Shown in pieces: positions 25,961 through 35,206 of a DNA stretch of 64,000 bases. The stretch comes from JAPOUP01 sp965203605. Its GTDB lineage: Bacteria > Pseudomonadota > Alphaproteobacteria > Rhodobacterales > Rhodobacteraceae. The notes beneath the pieces were generated by a model, which had not been told where the DNA came from, made no database searches, and was given only the letters and a program-made list of their open reading frames with translations. How positions within the stretch are numbered: position 1 is the first letter of the stretch; each line of letters opens with the position of its first letter. Where the stretch lies: NCBI GenBank assembly GCA_965203605.1, contig OZ241902.1:3658001-3722000 (forward strand), read 5' to 3'. The translations under genes and the position numbers were made by a program.

Positions 25961-26722
25961 TCAGGTCCAGCCGCCGTCAACCACGAAGGATTGCGCCGTG
26001 CAGTTGCGGCCTCCTTCCGAAGCCAGAAACAACGCCATTGCCGCAACGTCCTCGGGTGTCAGCTTGTCCGGCAGGCATTGGTTCTCGACAATCTTCGCTT
26101 CCGACGTTTCGTCGAACCATTTGGTCAACTGGCGTTCGGTAATGATCCATCCGGGCAGAATGCAGTTGACCCGAATGCGATGCTTCCCGAGGTCACGCGC
26201 CAGGGCGCGGGTCAATCCCTGAATGCCCGCCTTGGCTGCAACGTAGGCTGGCATGTTACCCGCTGCCATGGCAACGACCGTCGAGCCCAGATTTATAATC
26301 GAGCCGCCACCGGCCCTGATCATGCCTGGCACGACTGCTTGGGAGGCAAAGAACTGGTGCGTCAGATTGACGTTGATCATCTCTTCCCACTCTTCCGGCT
26401 CCAATGTGCTGAACGCGTGTCTGGTGTCCCGCCCTGCATTGTTGATCAGAATGCCAACCGAGGAACTCCAACTGTCCTGAAGGGCACCGATGGCCTTTCG
26501 CAAATCTGGAGTGTCGAGGATATCGCAGGGCAGAAAGCTGACATTGGACCCCAATTGGTCGCAGAGTTTGCCCGCCGCCGTTTCGTCAATATCAACGAAC
26601 CCCACCCGAGAGCCCTGCCGCGCAAATTCTGTAACGAGACTGGCCCCGATGCCGGAAGCGCCGCCCGTAATCACGACAGACTTGGAGCGGAGGCAAGGGT
26701 ATGTCGCGGTAAGTACGGCCAT
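25961..26722 (-). CDS. SDR family oxidoreductase, probable sugar or polyol dehydrogenase
   Basis: A 253-residue classical SDR: TGGASGIG coenzyme motif (residues 19-26), an acidic VDID end of the second strand (about 42-45) that favours NAD over NADP, NNAG (about 90-93), the catalytic Ser in NLGST, and YVAAK (Tyr-x3-Lys, about 158-162). The C-terminus AQSFVVDGGWT is the usual SDR end. It is divergent from the lacI gene with 73 bp between them. In sugar-acid pathways such SDRs oxidise aldoses to lactones or polyols to ketoses; which one applies here is open. Confidence 0.88.
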   Translation of the reverse strand: MAVLTATYPCLRSKSVVITGGASGIGASLVTEFARQGSRVGFVDIDETAAGKLCDQLGSNVSFLPCDILDTPDLRKAIGALQDSWSSSVGILINNAGRDTRHAFSTLEPEEWEEMINVNLTHQFFASQAVVPGMIRAGGGSIINLGSTVVAMAAGNMPAYVAAKAGIQGLTRALARDLGKHRIRVNCILPGWIITERQLTKWFDETSEAKIVENQCLPDKLTPEDVAAMALFLASEGGRNCTAQSFVVDGGWT

Positions 26723-26795
26723 TTCAGTGTTTGTTTAATGGGGAGCTTTCGATTAGGTAGAGGCCTCTATACTTAGAACCTGAAGGAAGCGCAAT

Positions 26796-27851
26796 TTGGC
26801 AGACCGAAAATCGACATCTTCGCCCGTTCCCAAGAAGCGGGCAACAATCAAGGACGTGGCGCTTGCCGCCAAGGTGTCTCCGATGACGGTTTCCAACGTC
26901 CTGAACAACAACATGCAATACATCAGTTCAAAGACAAAGGCGCGTGTTGAACGAGAAATTGCACGGCTGAACTACCGACGACAATCCGCTGGGCGCAATT
27001 TGAGATACTCAGACCAGCAGTCGGTTGGGCTGATCGTTGTCAGCGACGATCCAGCATTTTTGGAAGATCAGTTCAGCACCAAGGTTGCTGCTGGATTGGC
27101 GAATTTCTTAAACAGCGCTGATTTTACGATGACGGTTCAGGGTGTCAGCGCCGAAGGATTGTCCAAAGCGATGATCATGCGAAGTGTCGACGTCGCTGGC
27201 GTCTGCGCGATGATTTCTGGCACCGAAGAAGCTCGGAAAAAAGTTGTCGAACAGCTTCACGCGCTGAACCAGCCTTTGCTCCTGTTTCAGCAGACCAATC
27301 CGGAAAACGTGGATGACATCTGCACCATTCGGCTGAATGAGCATGGAAGCGGCGAAATCATGGGCGACCACCTTCTTGCAAGAGGGGCCAGATCGATACT
27401 CGCCTTGCGGCCGCAACAGCATTGGTTTGCCATAGAACGACGTTTCGAAGGCATCAAGAAGGCTATGTCGAACACGACTGGTTCTCCGTCTTTGACGATT
27501 CTCGAAGCGGCATCGGAATCACTGATTTCTGTTCAGACGGCGCTGGAACACTATTTGGAAAAGAACCCCCTGCCGGACGCGATTGCTGGCGGCAACGATC
27601 AGATCGCGCTTGCGGCCATGCTGTTGCTCGCAGACCGCGGTTTCAAGGTCCCGCAAGATGTCCGTGTTGCCGGTTTCAACGGGTTTGATGCGCACCGCTA
27701 TCTTCGCCCGCAGCTAACCACCGTAACGTCTCCCGCATACGAGATGGGTGAACGGGCTGGAAAGCTGATGTTGGAGCGCCTGTCGGGCGGCACATTCTCG
27801 ACCCATGATCTGGTGCTTCCGGTGCATTTCTCGCCAGGCGGGACAACATGA
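26796..27851 (+). CDS. LacI family transcriptional regulator
   Basis: A 351-residue regulator. The N-terminal DNA-binding domain shows TIKDVALAAKVSPMTVSNVL (residues 17-36), then the hinge helix around RRQSAGRNLR (about 61-70), then a periplasmic-binding-type effector domain with GLIVVSDDP, GGNDQIALAAMLLLADRG and DVRVAGFNGFDAHRYLRPQL. It starts at a TTG preceded by GAAGGAAG. LacI hinge helices typically recognise palindromes with a central CpG, which fits the four TAACGTTA-type sites around the flanking operons. I therefore infer that this protein is the regulator of the whole 21.6-38.2 kb catabolic region. Confidence 0.93.
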   Translation: MADRKSTSSPVPKKRATIKDVALAAKVSPMTVSNVLNNNMQYISSKTKARVEREIARLNYRRQSAGRNLRYSDQQSVGLIVVSDDPAFLEDQFSTKVAAGLANFLNSADFTMTVQGVSAEGLSKAMIMRSVDVAGVCAMISGTEEARKKVVEQLHALNQPLLLFQQTNPENVDDICTIRLNEHGSGEIMGDHLLARGARSILALRPQQHWFAIERRFEGIKKAMSNTTGSPSLTILEAASESLISVQTALEHYLEKNPLPDAIAGGNDQIALAAMLLLADRGFKVPQDVRVAGFNGFDAHRYLRPQLTTVTSPAYEMGERAGKLMLERLSGGTFSTHDLVLPVHFSPGGTT

Positions 27852-27888
27852 ATTGTCCAGGTTCCGCCTCCGCTCTTGTGGAGAATTT

Positions 27889-27904
27889 AATTTAACGTTA
27901 CATG
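27889..27904 (+). promoter_or_regulatory. LacI-type operator, site 2
   Basis: AATTTAACGTTACATG, centred on 27896-27897, lies 37 bp after the lacI stop codon and 59 bp before the dehydratase start. The inner TAACGTTA is perfectly palindromic and the flanks match site 4 on the right side. Confidence 0.65.
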
Positions 27905-27963
27905 TATGGATGCGCGAAGGCAGCTATCAGGCCTTCCCAGACTGCAGGTTTGACGGTGGCCCG

Positions 27964-29694
27964 ATGGCTTCAGGCGACAAGAAAACGAAACTGAGAAGTG
28001 CCGAGTGGTTCGGGCGCTCCGGCAAATACGGCTTTGTGCCGCGCAGCTGGATGCGCAGTCAGGGGTTCTCGGAACGTCTTTTGGCCGATCGTCCTGTCAT
28101 CGGCATCTGTAATACCTGGTCTGAACTGACCAACTGCAATCGTGGCCTGAAGGAACTGGCCGATCATGTCAAACGCGGCGTTCTGATGGCCGGTGGATTT
28201 CCCTTGGAATTTCCCGTGACCAGCCTGGGCGAGCCATTCATGCGGCCGACGACGATGATGTTCCGCAATCTGGTTTCGATGGACGTGGAAGAAACGCTGA
28301 GGGCCAATCCAATTGATGGCGTGGTGCTGTTGTGCGGCTGCGACAAGACCACGCCCGCCTTGATGATGGGGGCCGCCAGTTGCGACCTGCCGTCCATTCT
28401 CGTGTCCACAGGCCCCATGCTGAACGGACGGTTCCGCGGCCGCACGCTTGGCTCGGGCACGGATATGTTCAAGCTCGACGAAGACTTTCGGTCGGGCAAT
28501 ATCTCTAGACAGGATTTCGGTGATGCCGAGGCGGCCATGTCCCGCTCGATCGGGACGTGCATGACCATGGGCACTGCATCGACCATGGCATCGCTCGCCG
28601 AAGCCATGGGCATCGCCTTGCCATTGAACGGAACTATTCCGGCCCCCGACAGTCGTCGTGCTGTCCTGGCTGAAATGTCGGGTTCGCGGATCGTCGAGAT
28701 GGTCGAAGAGGACATCCGGATGTCGCAGATCTTGACGCAGGACGCGTTTGAAAATGCGATTGTCGTGAACGGAGCGATTGGTGGATCGACGAATGCCGTC
28801 GTGCATCTCCTGGCCCTTGCAGGCCGGTGTGGCGTGGAACTGTCTTTGGACGATTGGGACCGTTTGGGCCGTGATGTTCCCTGCCTGGTCGATTTGAAGC
28901 CCTCGGGCCGGTTTCTGATGGAAGAATTCTTCGAAGCAGGCGGGTTGCCTGTTGTGATGAACAGGGTCGCCGACAGACTTCGGTTGGATGCGCCGGTAAT
29001 TGAAGGGGGAACCATCGGCGAACGGATTCTTGGCGTGGAATGCTTCAATGATGAGGTCATACGCACGCGCGACAACCCTGTCACCGACCAAGGTGGGATC
29101 GTCGTCCTGCGCGGAAATCTCGCTCCGGATGGGGCGATCCTCAAAGCCTCGGCCGCCAGCCCCAAACTCATGAAACATAAGGGGAAAGCGATTGTCTTCG
29201 AAAGCGCCGAAGACTTTCGGAACCGGGTCGATGATCCAGACTTGGATGTTGACGAAAACAACGTCTTCATCCTGCGGAACTCCGGACCCAGAGGGTATCC
29301 GGGGATGCCAGAGGTTGGCAGTATGGCCATTCCCAAAAAGCTGATCGCAGCTGGTGTGACGGATGTCGTGCGGATTTCCGATGCCCGGATGAGCGGGACG
29401 GCCTTTGGCACAGTCGTTTTGCACGTCGCGCCGGAATCCGCCGTGGGAGGGCCACTGGCAGTCGTTGAAACCGGCGATACCATCGTGCTGGATGTCGAGG
29501 CGCGCCGTTTGGATCTCGATGTCCCCGATTACACGCTTCAGGACCGCCTTGCCAGCTTTTCACCCGCACCATCGGAACAGGTGCGCGGCTATGCCAAACT
29601 TTACTTCGCGCATGTTCAGCAGGCCGACCGGGGCGCCGATTTTGATTTTCTTGTCGGCGGGTCGGGGGTGCCACCCTCGAAACCGTCTTTTTGA
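27964..29694 (+). CDS. IlvD/Edd family dehydratase, probably sugar-acid dehydratase
   Basis: A 576-residue iron-sulfur dehydratase. The cluster ligands appear as CDKTTPALMMG (Cys126) and GTCMTMGTASTMASL (Cys199); NGAIGGSTNAVVHL and SDARMSGTAFGTVVLH are other conserved blocks. Family members dehydrate dihydroxyacids, 6-phosphogluconate or aldonic acids such as arabonate and xylonate; the context without Entner-Doudoroff genes favours an aldonate. I chose ATG 27964; an earlier in-frame ATG at 27910 is close to the operator and less likely, and the open frame further up reads through the end of lacI. It heads a run with the amidohydrolase and GMC genes. Confidence 0.9.
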   Translation: MASGDKKTKLRSAEWFGRSGKYGFVPRSWMRSQGFSERLLADRPVIGICNTWSELTNCNRGLKELADHVKRGVLMAGGFPLEFPVTSLGEPFMRPTTMMFRNLVSMDVEETLRANPIDGVVLLCGCDKTTPALMMGAASCDLPSILVSTGPMLNGRFRGRTLGSGTDMFKLDEDFRSGNISRQDFGDAEAAMSRSIGTCMTMGTASTMASLAEAMGIALPLNGTIPAPDSRRAVLAEMSGSRIVEMVEEDIRMSQILTQDAFENAIVVNGAIGGSTNAVVHLLALAGRCGVELSLDDWDRLGRDVPCLVDLKPSGRFLMEEFFEAGGLPVVMNRVADRLRLDAPVIEGGTIGERILGVECFNDEVIRTRDNPVTDQGGIVVLRGNLAPDGAILKASAASPKLMKHKGKAIVFESAEDFRNRVDDPDLDVDENNVFILRNSGPRGYPGMPEVGSMAIPKKLIAAGVTDVVRISDARMSGTAFGTVVLHVAPESAVGGPLAVVETGDTIVLDVEARRLDLDVPDYTLQDRLASFSPAPSEQVRGYAKLYFAHVQQADRGADFDFLVGGSGVPPSKPSF

Positions 29695-29715
29695 TCAAGG
29701 AACCGGAGCAGACAA

Positions 29716-30582
29716 ATGACCGCCCGTGCATACTGTGATTGCCACGTCAATATCTGGAACGAGGATCATGTCCTTCCGCTTTACCAAACGCTGCACGCGC
29801 GCGTCCGGCATGGCGATATCGCCCCAAAGGCCGATGCGGACACGCTGTATGCGGCGATGCATGACGTTGAAAGGGCGATCATATTCTCTTTGCGTTATGG
29901 CGATGCGATAGGCATCGAGGGCGATGATGAAACGACGGCTGCGGCGGTGGCCAAGTACTCGGACAAATTTGTCGGGTTTGCCTATGTAGACCCGCGGCGC
30001 GCAGACTGCATGGATCTGCTGCATCATGCCGTTGATGACTTGGGCCTGAAGGGCGCGAAATTCGGACCGATCTATAACGGAGTGGCTTTGTCCGATTCCC
30101 GCATGGAACCGGTTCTGGAATTTCTGCAGAAACGAAATCTGCCGCTCACCATGCATATGGGGACAACCTTCGCCCGAAACGCACCCGTGGATCTTGGGCG
30201 CGCAATTCATGTCGAACCAGTGGCGATGAAATTCCCTGACTTGACTATGGTGATGGCCCACATGGGTCACCCCTGGTTCGAGGATGCTATCGCTGTTGCC
30301 CGCAAGCAACCCAATGTTTTTCTTGATCAATCCGCACTGTTCTACCGAACTTGGCAGTACTATAACATGCTGATTCTGAGCCAGGAATACAAAATCGTCG
30401 ACAAGATCTTCTTTGGCACCGACTACCCCTTTGCCGAGGTTGGCGAAAGCGTGGACGGGCTCCTGAGAATCAACGAAATGCTTGAGGGCACAGAGCTTCC
30501 TCGCGTCAACCGGGACACGATGGATCAAATCCTGCAATCCAATCCGTTCGACGTCTGGTGGAAAGGTGACAGTCCCTTATAG
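29716..30582 (+). CDS. Amidohydrolase family protein (TIM-barrel, lactonase-like)
   Basis: A 288-residue amidohydrolase-2 type protein. Recognisable strand-end motifs are LTMHMGTTF (about 152-160), VMAHMGHPW (about 178-186) and FFGTDYPF (about 233-240) with the catalytic Asp. The first motif is CDCHVNIW instead of the usual D-x-H-x-H, so one metal ligand is replaced by Asn, which may mean a mononuclear or altered metal site. Such proteins include decarboxylases, 2-pyrone-4,6-dicarboxylate hydrolases and sugar lactonases. Sitting 21 bp after the dehydratase gene, lactone hydrolysis is a reasonable guess. Confidence 0.8.
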   Translation: MTARAYCDCHVNIWNEDHVLPLYQTLHARVRHGDIAPKADADTLYAAMHDVERAIIFSLRYGDAIGIEGDDETTAAAVAKYSDKFVGFAYVDPRRADCMDLLHHAVDDLGLKGAKFGPIYNGVALSDSRMEPVLEFLQKRNLPLTMHMGTTFARNAPVDLGRAIHVEPVAMKFPDLTMVMAHMGHPWFEDAIAVARKQPNVFLDQSALFYRTWQYYNMLILSQEYKIVDKIFFGTDYPFAEVGESVDGLLRINEMLEGTELPRVNRDTMDQILQSNPFDVWWKGDSPL

Positions 30583-30612
30583 CTGGCCCCAATTCGGTCA
30601 GGAGCACTTCGC

Positions 30613-32232
30613 ATGACCAAAGCGTATGATTATGTCATCGTTGGTGGTGGAAGCTCCGCCTGCGTTGCAGCCTGGCGGTTGACCACGGTATACAGGAAGC
30701 GGGTCCTCCTGTTGGAACGTGGCGCCAACCGGATCAATCGCATCATGCGGATGCCAGCCGGGTACTCGAAATATATCGAGCGCGACACCTATCTTGAAAT
30801 GCACCGCTCCGAGCCCGCACCGGAACTGGATGGTCGCGGGCCAATCGTGCCTCAGGCGAAGGTGCTGGGCGGCGGTAGTGCTGTGAATGCGATGGTCTAT
30901 ATGCGCGGGCAGGCTCGGGATTACGATGATTGGGATGCCTACTTCGGTGGCAATTCCGGCTGGCGCTATCGCGACGTGCTGCCTGCCTTTCGCAATGTCG
31001 AAAACAACAGTCGCCTGAACGATGCATTTCACGGCACCGGCGGACTTTTGGATGTGACGGACGTCGGCCACATCTCGGCCATGACCGAGGCCTTCATCCT
31101 TGCCGCGCAGGAGGTTGGCATACCCTACAACCCTGACTTCAACGGTGCCCAGCAAGGCGGTGTCGGAACAATGCAGTACACGATTGGGCGCGACAAATTC
31201 GGTCGTCGCGTTCGGTGCGACGCTGCCTCGGCCTTCCTGAAGCCGGCCGAGGAGACCGATTTACTGACCATCGAATTGGGCGCGACGGCGACAGGAATCG
31301 ACATCGAAAACGGCAGGGCCATCGGCGTCTACTACCACAAGGACCGAACCCAGCATTTAGCGCGACCCGAACGCGAGATCTTGGTCGCGACTGGAACATA
31401 CAACACTGCAAAGCTCCTGATGCTGTCTGGATTAGGGCCTGCGGATCATCTGAGGGACTACGGCATCCCCGTCGTGGCTGATTTGCCCGGGGTCGGTCGG
31501 AACTTGCAGGATCACCACGAAGTACCTTTGGTCACGAAAACGCGAACCGGGTCCGCAACCTATTACGGGCAAGATAGAGGGTGGCGGATGCTGATGAATG
31601 GCATCGAATATCTGGTTTTCGGGTCGGGACCTGTCGGGACGACCGGCGTCGAAAGCTGCTGCTTCTTTGATCCCAAGGGAACCGATCGACCGATCATTCA
31701 GCTATATTGCGTGCCCACCGTATATCTTGATCGAGACATCAGGAAAGAGAAGGCTCCAGGCGTGACTCTCACAGCATGTTTGCTGCGACCCAAGGCGCGC
31801 GGGACAGTAAGGCTTCGATCGACCGACCCGTTTGACAAGCCAAAGGTCTCACTCAATTTCTTCGGTCATGCGGACGATTTGACGCTGACCATCAGCGCGC
31901 TTCGAACAGCCCGCAATATCGTGCGTGCGGCGCCGATGGGTGACCTGACGGTCAGGGAGCTTTTGCCCGGCAAGGACATCGAAACCGACGAAGATTGGCG
32001 GAGTTACTGCGGGCAACAGGTGAAGACGAACTATCACCCTGTGGGCACTGCAAAAATGGGACCCGAAGGCGACCCCGATGCGGTTTTGAATACAAGATTC
32101 AACGTGCGGGGGGTTGAGAACCTGAGAGTCATCGATTGTTCTTCGATCCCTTACATCCCATCTGGCAATACAAACGCGATTGCGTTGAACCTGGGATATC
32201 GTGCCGCAGATTTCGTTTCAGATCAGATCTGA
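30613..32232 (+). CDS. GMC family FAD-dependent oxidoreductase
   Basis: A 539-residue alcohol oxidase/dehydrogenase of the glucose-methanol-choline family. FAD-binding is shown by VIVGGGSSACVAAWRL (residues 8-23) and the acidic LLLERG end, the GMC signatures by KVLGGGSAVNAMVYMRG (about 80-96) and GPADHLRDYGIPVVADLPG, and the catalytic His by NYHPVGTAKMG (about 476-486). The final NTNAIALNLGYRAADFV is the usual FAD-contacting end. It follows the amidohydrolase by 30 bp. Choline dehydrogenase is one relative, but the sugar context suggests oxidation of a polyol or sugar hydroxyl. Confidence 0.9.
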   Translation: MTKAYDYVIVGGGSSACVAAWRLTTVYRKRVLLLERGANRINRIMRMPAGYSKYIERDTYLEMHRSEPAPELDGRGPIVPQAKVLGGGSAVNAMVYMRGQARDYDDWDAYFGGNSGWRYRDVLPAFRNVENNSRLNDAFHGTGGLLDVTDVGHISAMTEAFILAAQEVGIPYNPDFNGAQQGGVGTMQYTIGRDKFGRRVRCDAASAFLKPAEETDLLTIELGATATGIDIENGRAIGVYYHKDRTQHLARPEREILVATGTYNTAKLLMLSGLGPADHLRDYGIPVVADLPGVGRNLQDHHEVPLVTKTRTGSATYYGQDRGWRMLMNGIEYLVFGSGPVGTTGVESCCFFDPKGTDRPIIQLYCVPTVYLDRDIRKEKAPGVTLTACLLRPKARGTVRLRSTDPFDKPKVSLNFFGHADDLTLTISALRTARNIVRAAPMGDLTVRELLPGKDIETDEDWRSYCGQQVKTNYHPVGTAKMGPEGDPDAVLNTRFNVRGVENLRVIDCSSIPYIPSGNTNAIALNLGYRAADFVSDQI

Positions 32233-32265
32233 ACGGTCCTAATGATGACCGGAATTACCGCAATT

Positions 32266-32281
32266 TATTTAACGTTAATTG
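32266..32281. promoter_or_regulatory. LacI-type operator, site 3 (without an obvious gene)
   Basis: TATTTAACGTTAATTG is centred on 32273-32274, 34 bp after the GMC gene. No intact gene begins downstream; the next recognisable item is a dead ISAs1-type element. A good ribosome site (GGAGG at 32342-32346) is followed by ATGAGGTGA, a two-codon frame, as if a gene once started there. Confidence 0.55.
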
Positions 32282-32639
32282 CACTGTATCAAGAACCGCC
32301 TTCAGGGATCCGTACTCCGTTGTGCGTGGCAGTCGACAGACTGGAGGATACTGAATGAGGTGACCTTCGTTCTCTGACTGTCAGACAGTTTATGGCTGAA
32401 TTAGTTTGAGACGCAGGCATCAAATACCTCACACCTAGGTGCTGGATTGGGCCTGCCGTTTCGCTGCGCCATTTGCTTATTGACGGCATATCAGGGCAAT
32501 CGCCCTTTTGAGATCCACAATTTCCATCCGGCTCGAATCGGTCCAGAGGCCCCGCAAAGCAGATAGACGGGGCAGGACTGATGCAGGACAATTGCAATGT
32601 TCCCGCGGGAGGTTAGCGATCCCCGGTGCGGCAAAGCCA
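32282..32639. other. Non-coding stretch between operator site 3 and ISAs1 relic
   Basis: About 360 bp with no supportable gene. It contains a ribosome-site-like GGAGGATACTGAATG at 32342-32356 that leads into an immediate stop codon. The rest shows short shadow frames only. Confidence 0.35.
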
Positions 32640-33420
32640 CCAGACACGGTTACCGGGAGGTACTCACGATCGCATTTCCGTTTTCCTTTCGGGCGGGCGG
32701 AACCGTCCCGGCATGGAGCACGGAATCCCGGGCCACGACGCCTTCACCGACCTGTCCGACGCGCTGGATCCGGACGGACTGCACGGTGCCCCAACCGGAT
32801 TCTGGCCGACTGGTGGAACGTCCCGGCGACGTCACCGCCATCGTCGGCAGGACGCCGCGGCGGGCGTTCCGGTGCTCAGGATCCGGACGGTGGTCGCCGA
32901 CGCGATGCACAGGCGGCGGGACACGGAGGATGGAAGCATCCATCTCCCGGCCCTGAAGGGCAACAGGGAGACGCTGCACGACATGCGTATCCATCTGGAG
33001 GATCCGAAGAACGCGGAAAAGACGATGTTTTTCAGGGATGTGGACCGGGACCTGGGAGGCGACCGTCTGCGATGACGTCGACGGCCTGCAGGACCTTCAC
33101 CACTAGTCCGGCCCATGGGCCCTCGGCAAGTTCACCGCGATGTGGGGGCGCAGGGCACGGAGACCCGCCAGTTCCTGACGGACGGCAGGCTCGGTCCGGA
33201 GCGGTTCCCGAAAGCGCTGCACCCGCGCCGGGTGGTGGAGAATGCCCTTTCATTGGGTGTCCGGCGTGATCATGGACGGCAACCGCCAGCGGACCCGGAC
33301 TGCCTCGAGCTGATGCGGAGGTTCGCGCCGGAAGCTGCCAGGGTCGCCCCGGGAAAGGACGCGATTCGCGGGAAGCCTGGAAGTCGGGAGGGAGCGACGA
33401 CGCCCTGGTCGAACCGGTCC
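32640..33420 (+). mobile_element. ISAs1-family transposase relic
   Basis: Pieces of an ISAs1 (H-repeat type) transposase can be read in order: HGIPGHDAFTDLSDALDPDG near 32715, VVADAMHRRRDTEDG near 32890, LPALKGNRETLHDMRIHLED near 32945, then in another frame a segment around VCDDVDGLQDLHH near 33067, and finally LELMRRFAPEAARVAPGKD (about 33305-33361). Stop codons and frame changes separate them and the central DDE part is shortened, so it is dead. It lies between operator site 3 and the CUT1 transporter, suggesting that it entered a formerly continuous catabolic region. Confidence 0.75.
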
Positions 33421-33773
33421 GCGCCGCTGTGGGACCTGGGCCACCGCCGCCGAAATCCTAAAGCGATTGCCCTAACGGCATATGTGCTGTCGATGGCTGC
33501 GGAGAGGGGCGGAATCCTGGCGGTTCGCTGCACTATTGCCGGAACCGCTCCCCTTCCCATTGTATTCCTGTTGAGAAAGTCGTGCCGTGAGGTCTCTGCC
33601 GTCCGGTGGTGCCGGCCCGAAACGATGGCCTGAATCACCCAGCCACTCCTGCGCGCCGCCAACGGCAGCCCGGTAAGGCCAACATCGCGTTCAGAAAGGC
33701 GCGGTTTGCAGCCGAAATAACACCCCTTTTTGTCGCCGCTGACATGTGCCCGCCTTTACATCTGATTAATGAA

Positions 33774-33789
33774 CATGTAACGTTACATG
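33774..33789 (+). promoter_or_regulatory. LacI-type operator, site 4 (perfect palindrome)
   Basis: CATGTAACGTTACATG is a perfect 16-bp palindrome centred on 33781-33782, 138 bp ahead of the CUT1 binding-protein gene. A TTTACA box 17 bp upstream of TAACGT (33754-33782) could be the promoter it covers. It is the best copy of the motif shared with sites 1 to 3. Confidence 0.7.
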
Positions 33790-33926
33790 ATCGCATGAGG
33801 GGTGCTGATCCGAGAGTGGCCCGCGCCCCCGCTGCGGGAATGGCCACTGTTGCACTTGGGACAAGTGGAAGTGGGGGCCGGAAATTCTGCGACTTTGTGC
33901 CGATCTGGCACGGCAAGGAGGATAAG

Positions 33927-35198
33927 ATGCATATAATTGAAAGACCAAGGCACTTGGCGACGGCCGCTGCTGTCTGTCTAGCCGCCAGTCTCGGTGCCTC
34001 CGCACCGGCTAGTGCCGACGAAATTACATTGCGCATGCCAAGTTGGTGGTTCGGTGAGCCCGGAAACAAGGCCTGGCTGGACAAGGCTATTGCGGCCTTC
34101 GAAGCGGAAAACCCTGGTATCAAGATCGATGGGTACAACCTCGGCTATGGTGGCTACGCTGATCAGATGCTTATCGAAATGAGTTCAGGCACCGCGCCGG
34201 ATGTTATTCATCTTCTGAACATGAACATGGGTGATTTCCTGCGCAATGACCTTTTGGCACCGCTCGATGCCTATATGGACGGTGCCGAGATCACGCCGGA
34301 AACTTACTCGGCGGCTCAATTCGCCTCGCCGGTTGTTTCCGGTGATAGCACCTATGGCGTGATCCACATGGTTGCAAATTATATCCCATTCTACAACACC
34401 GAGTTATTGGCTGAGGCGGGCTATGACGAATTTCCGGACAATCCCGAGGACTTCTTCGCGATGGTCGAGAAGCTGACAAATGCTCCAGAGCAATTTGGCT
34501 ACGCCGCAATGGTCAAGCCCGGCAGCTATGTTGAAACCTATATGGATGTCACGCAGTGGGTCATGGCCAACGGCGGCAACTGGGCCGTGGACGGCACTCC
34601 GACCATCGACGCGGCAGAAAATATCGAGGCGGTCAAACAGTTCAAATCGGTGTTTGACGCCGGCGTGATGCCTCGCGATATCGACAAGTCCACCTTTCGC
34701 CAGATGTGGTGGGAAGGCAAAGTCGCTGTTCTGTTTGACGGATCATGGATGATGGGGTTTGCGCGCGAAAAGAATCCCGAAATCGTACCGAGCCTGAAGG
34801 CGGCGCAAATGCCTTGGCCGGGTCACAGGACTGCGGCAGCCTACCAAATCTGGTCGGTGCCTGCCGGATCAAAGCATCCGGAAGAGGCATTCAAGCTAAT
34901 CCAGCACCTGCAAAACGCTCATTGGCAGAAGGAAATGGTGGAAATGACCGGAGCCATCTCGCCGCGATTGAACAACTTGCCGGATGGATATCTCGAAGAA
35001 AACGCTTGGTTCGCGCCCTTCCAGGAAGCCTCGGACAAGTACTCCGAGTCGATCATGCCAGCCGGATTGGAGACCTACGGCAACGAGGTTCTGAAGATCA
35101 TTTCCGACCAGATCGAGTTGATCCTCTATGCTGATGCTTCGATCGAAGAAGCTTTGGCAAGAGCCCAAAGTGAAGTGGTTACCTTGGTCGGCCAGTAG
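33927..35198 (+). CDS. Extracellular sugar-binding protein of a CUT1 ABC transporter
   Basis: A 423-residue family 1 solute-binding protein. The signal peptide is visible (HLATAAAVCLAASLGASAPA, cleavage near SADE at about residue 32). Mature features include FEAENPGIKIDGYNLGYGGY, SSGTAPDVIHLLNMNM and the late WSVPAGSKHPEEAFKLIQHL, all at positions typical for maltose/glycerol-phosphate-type binding proteins. The ATG at 33927 has AAGGAGGA 6-13 nt upstream; the open frame before it crosses the operator and is not coding. It begins the operon binding protein, two permeases, ATPase. Confidence 0.92.
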   Translation: MHIIERPRHLATAAAVCLAASLGASAPASADEITLRMPSWWFGEPGNKAWLDKAIAAFEAENPGIKIDGYNLGYGGYADQMLIEMSSGTAPDVIHLLNMNMGDFLRNDLLAPLDAYMDGAEITPETYSAAQFASPVVSGDSTYGVIHMVANYIPFYNTELLAEAGYDEFPDNPEDFFAMVEKLTNAPEQFGYAAMVKPGSYVETYMDVTQWVMANGGNWAVDGTPTIDAAENIEAVKQFKSVFDAGVMPRDIDKSTFRQMWWEGKVAVLFDGSWMMGFAREKNPEIVPSLKAAQMPWPGHRTAAAYQIWSVPAGSKHPEEAFKLIQHLQNAHWQKEMVEMTGAISPRLNNLPDGYLEENAWFAPFQEASDKYSESIMPAGLETYGNEVLKIISDQIELILYADASIEEALARAQSEVVTLVGQ

Positions 35199-35206
35199 AA
35201 AAATAC

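Noticed and set aside
26723..26795. LacI operator in the SDR-lacI divergent region
   Set aside because: The gap contains TTTGTTTAATG but no CG-centred palindrome, so autoregulation through the same site type is not supported.
32508..33269. A 253-codon plus-strand gene
   Set aside because: It is glycine-, proline- and arginine-rich and runs out of frame over the ISAs1 transposase relic, whose recognisable pieces lie in other frames.
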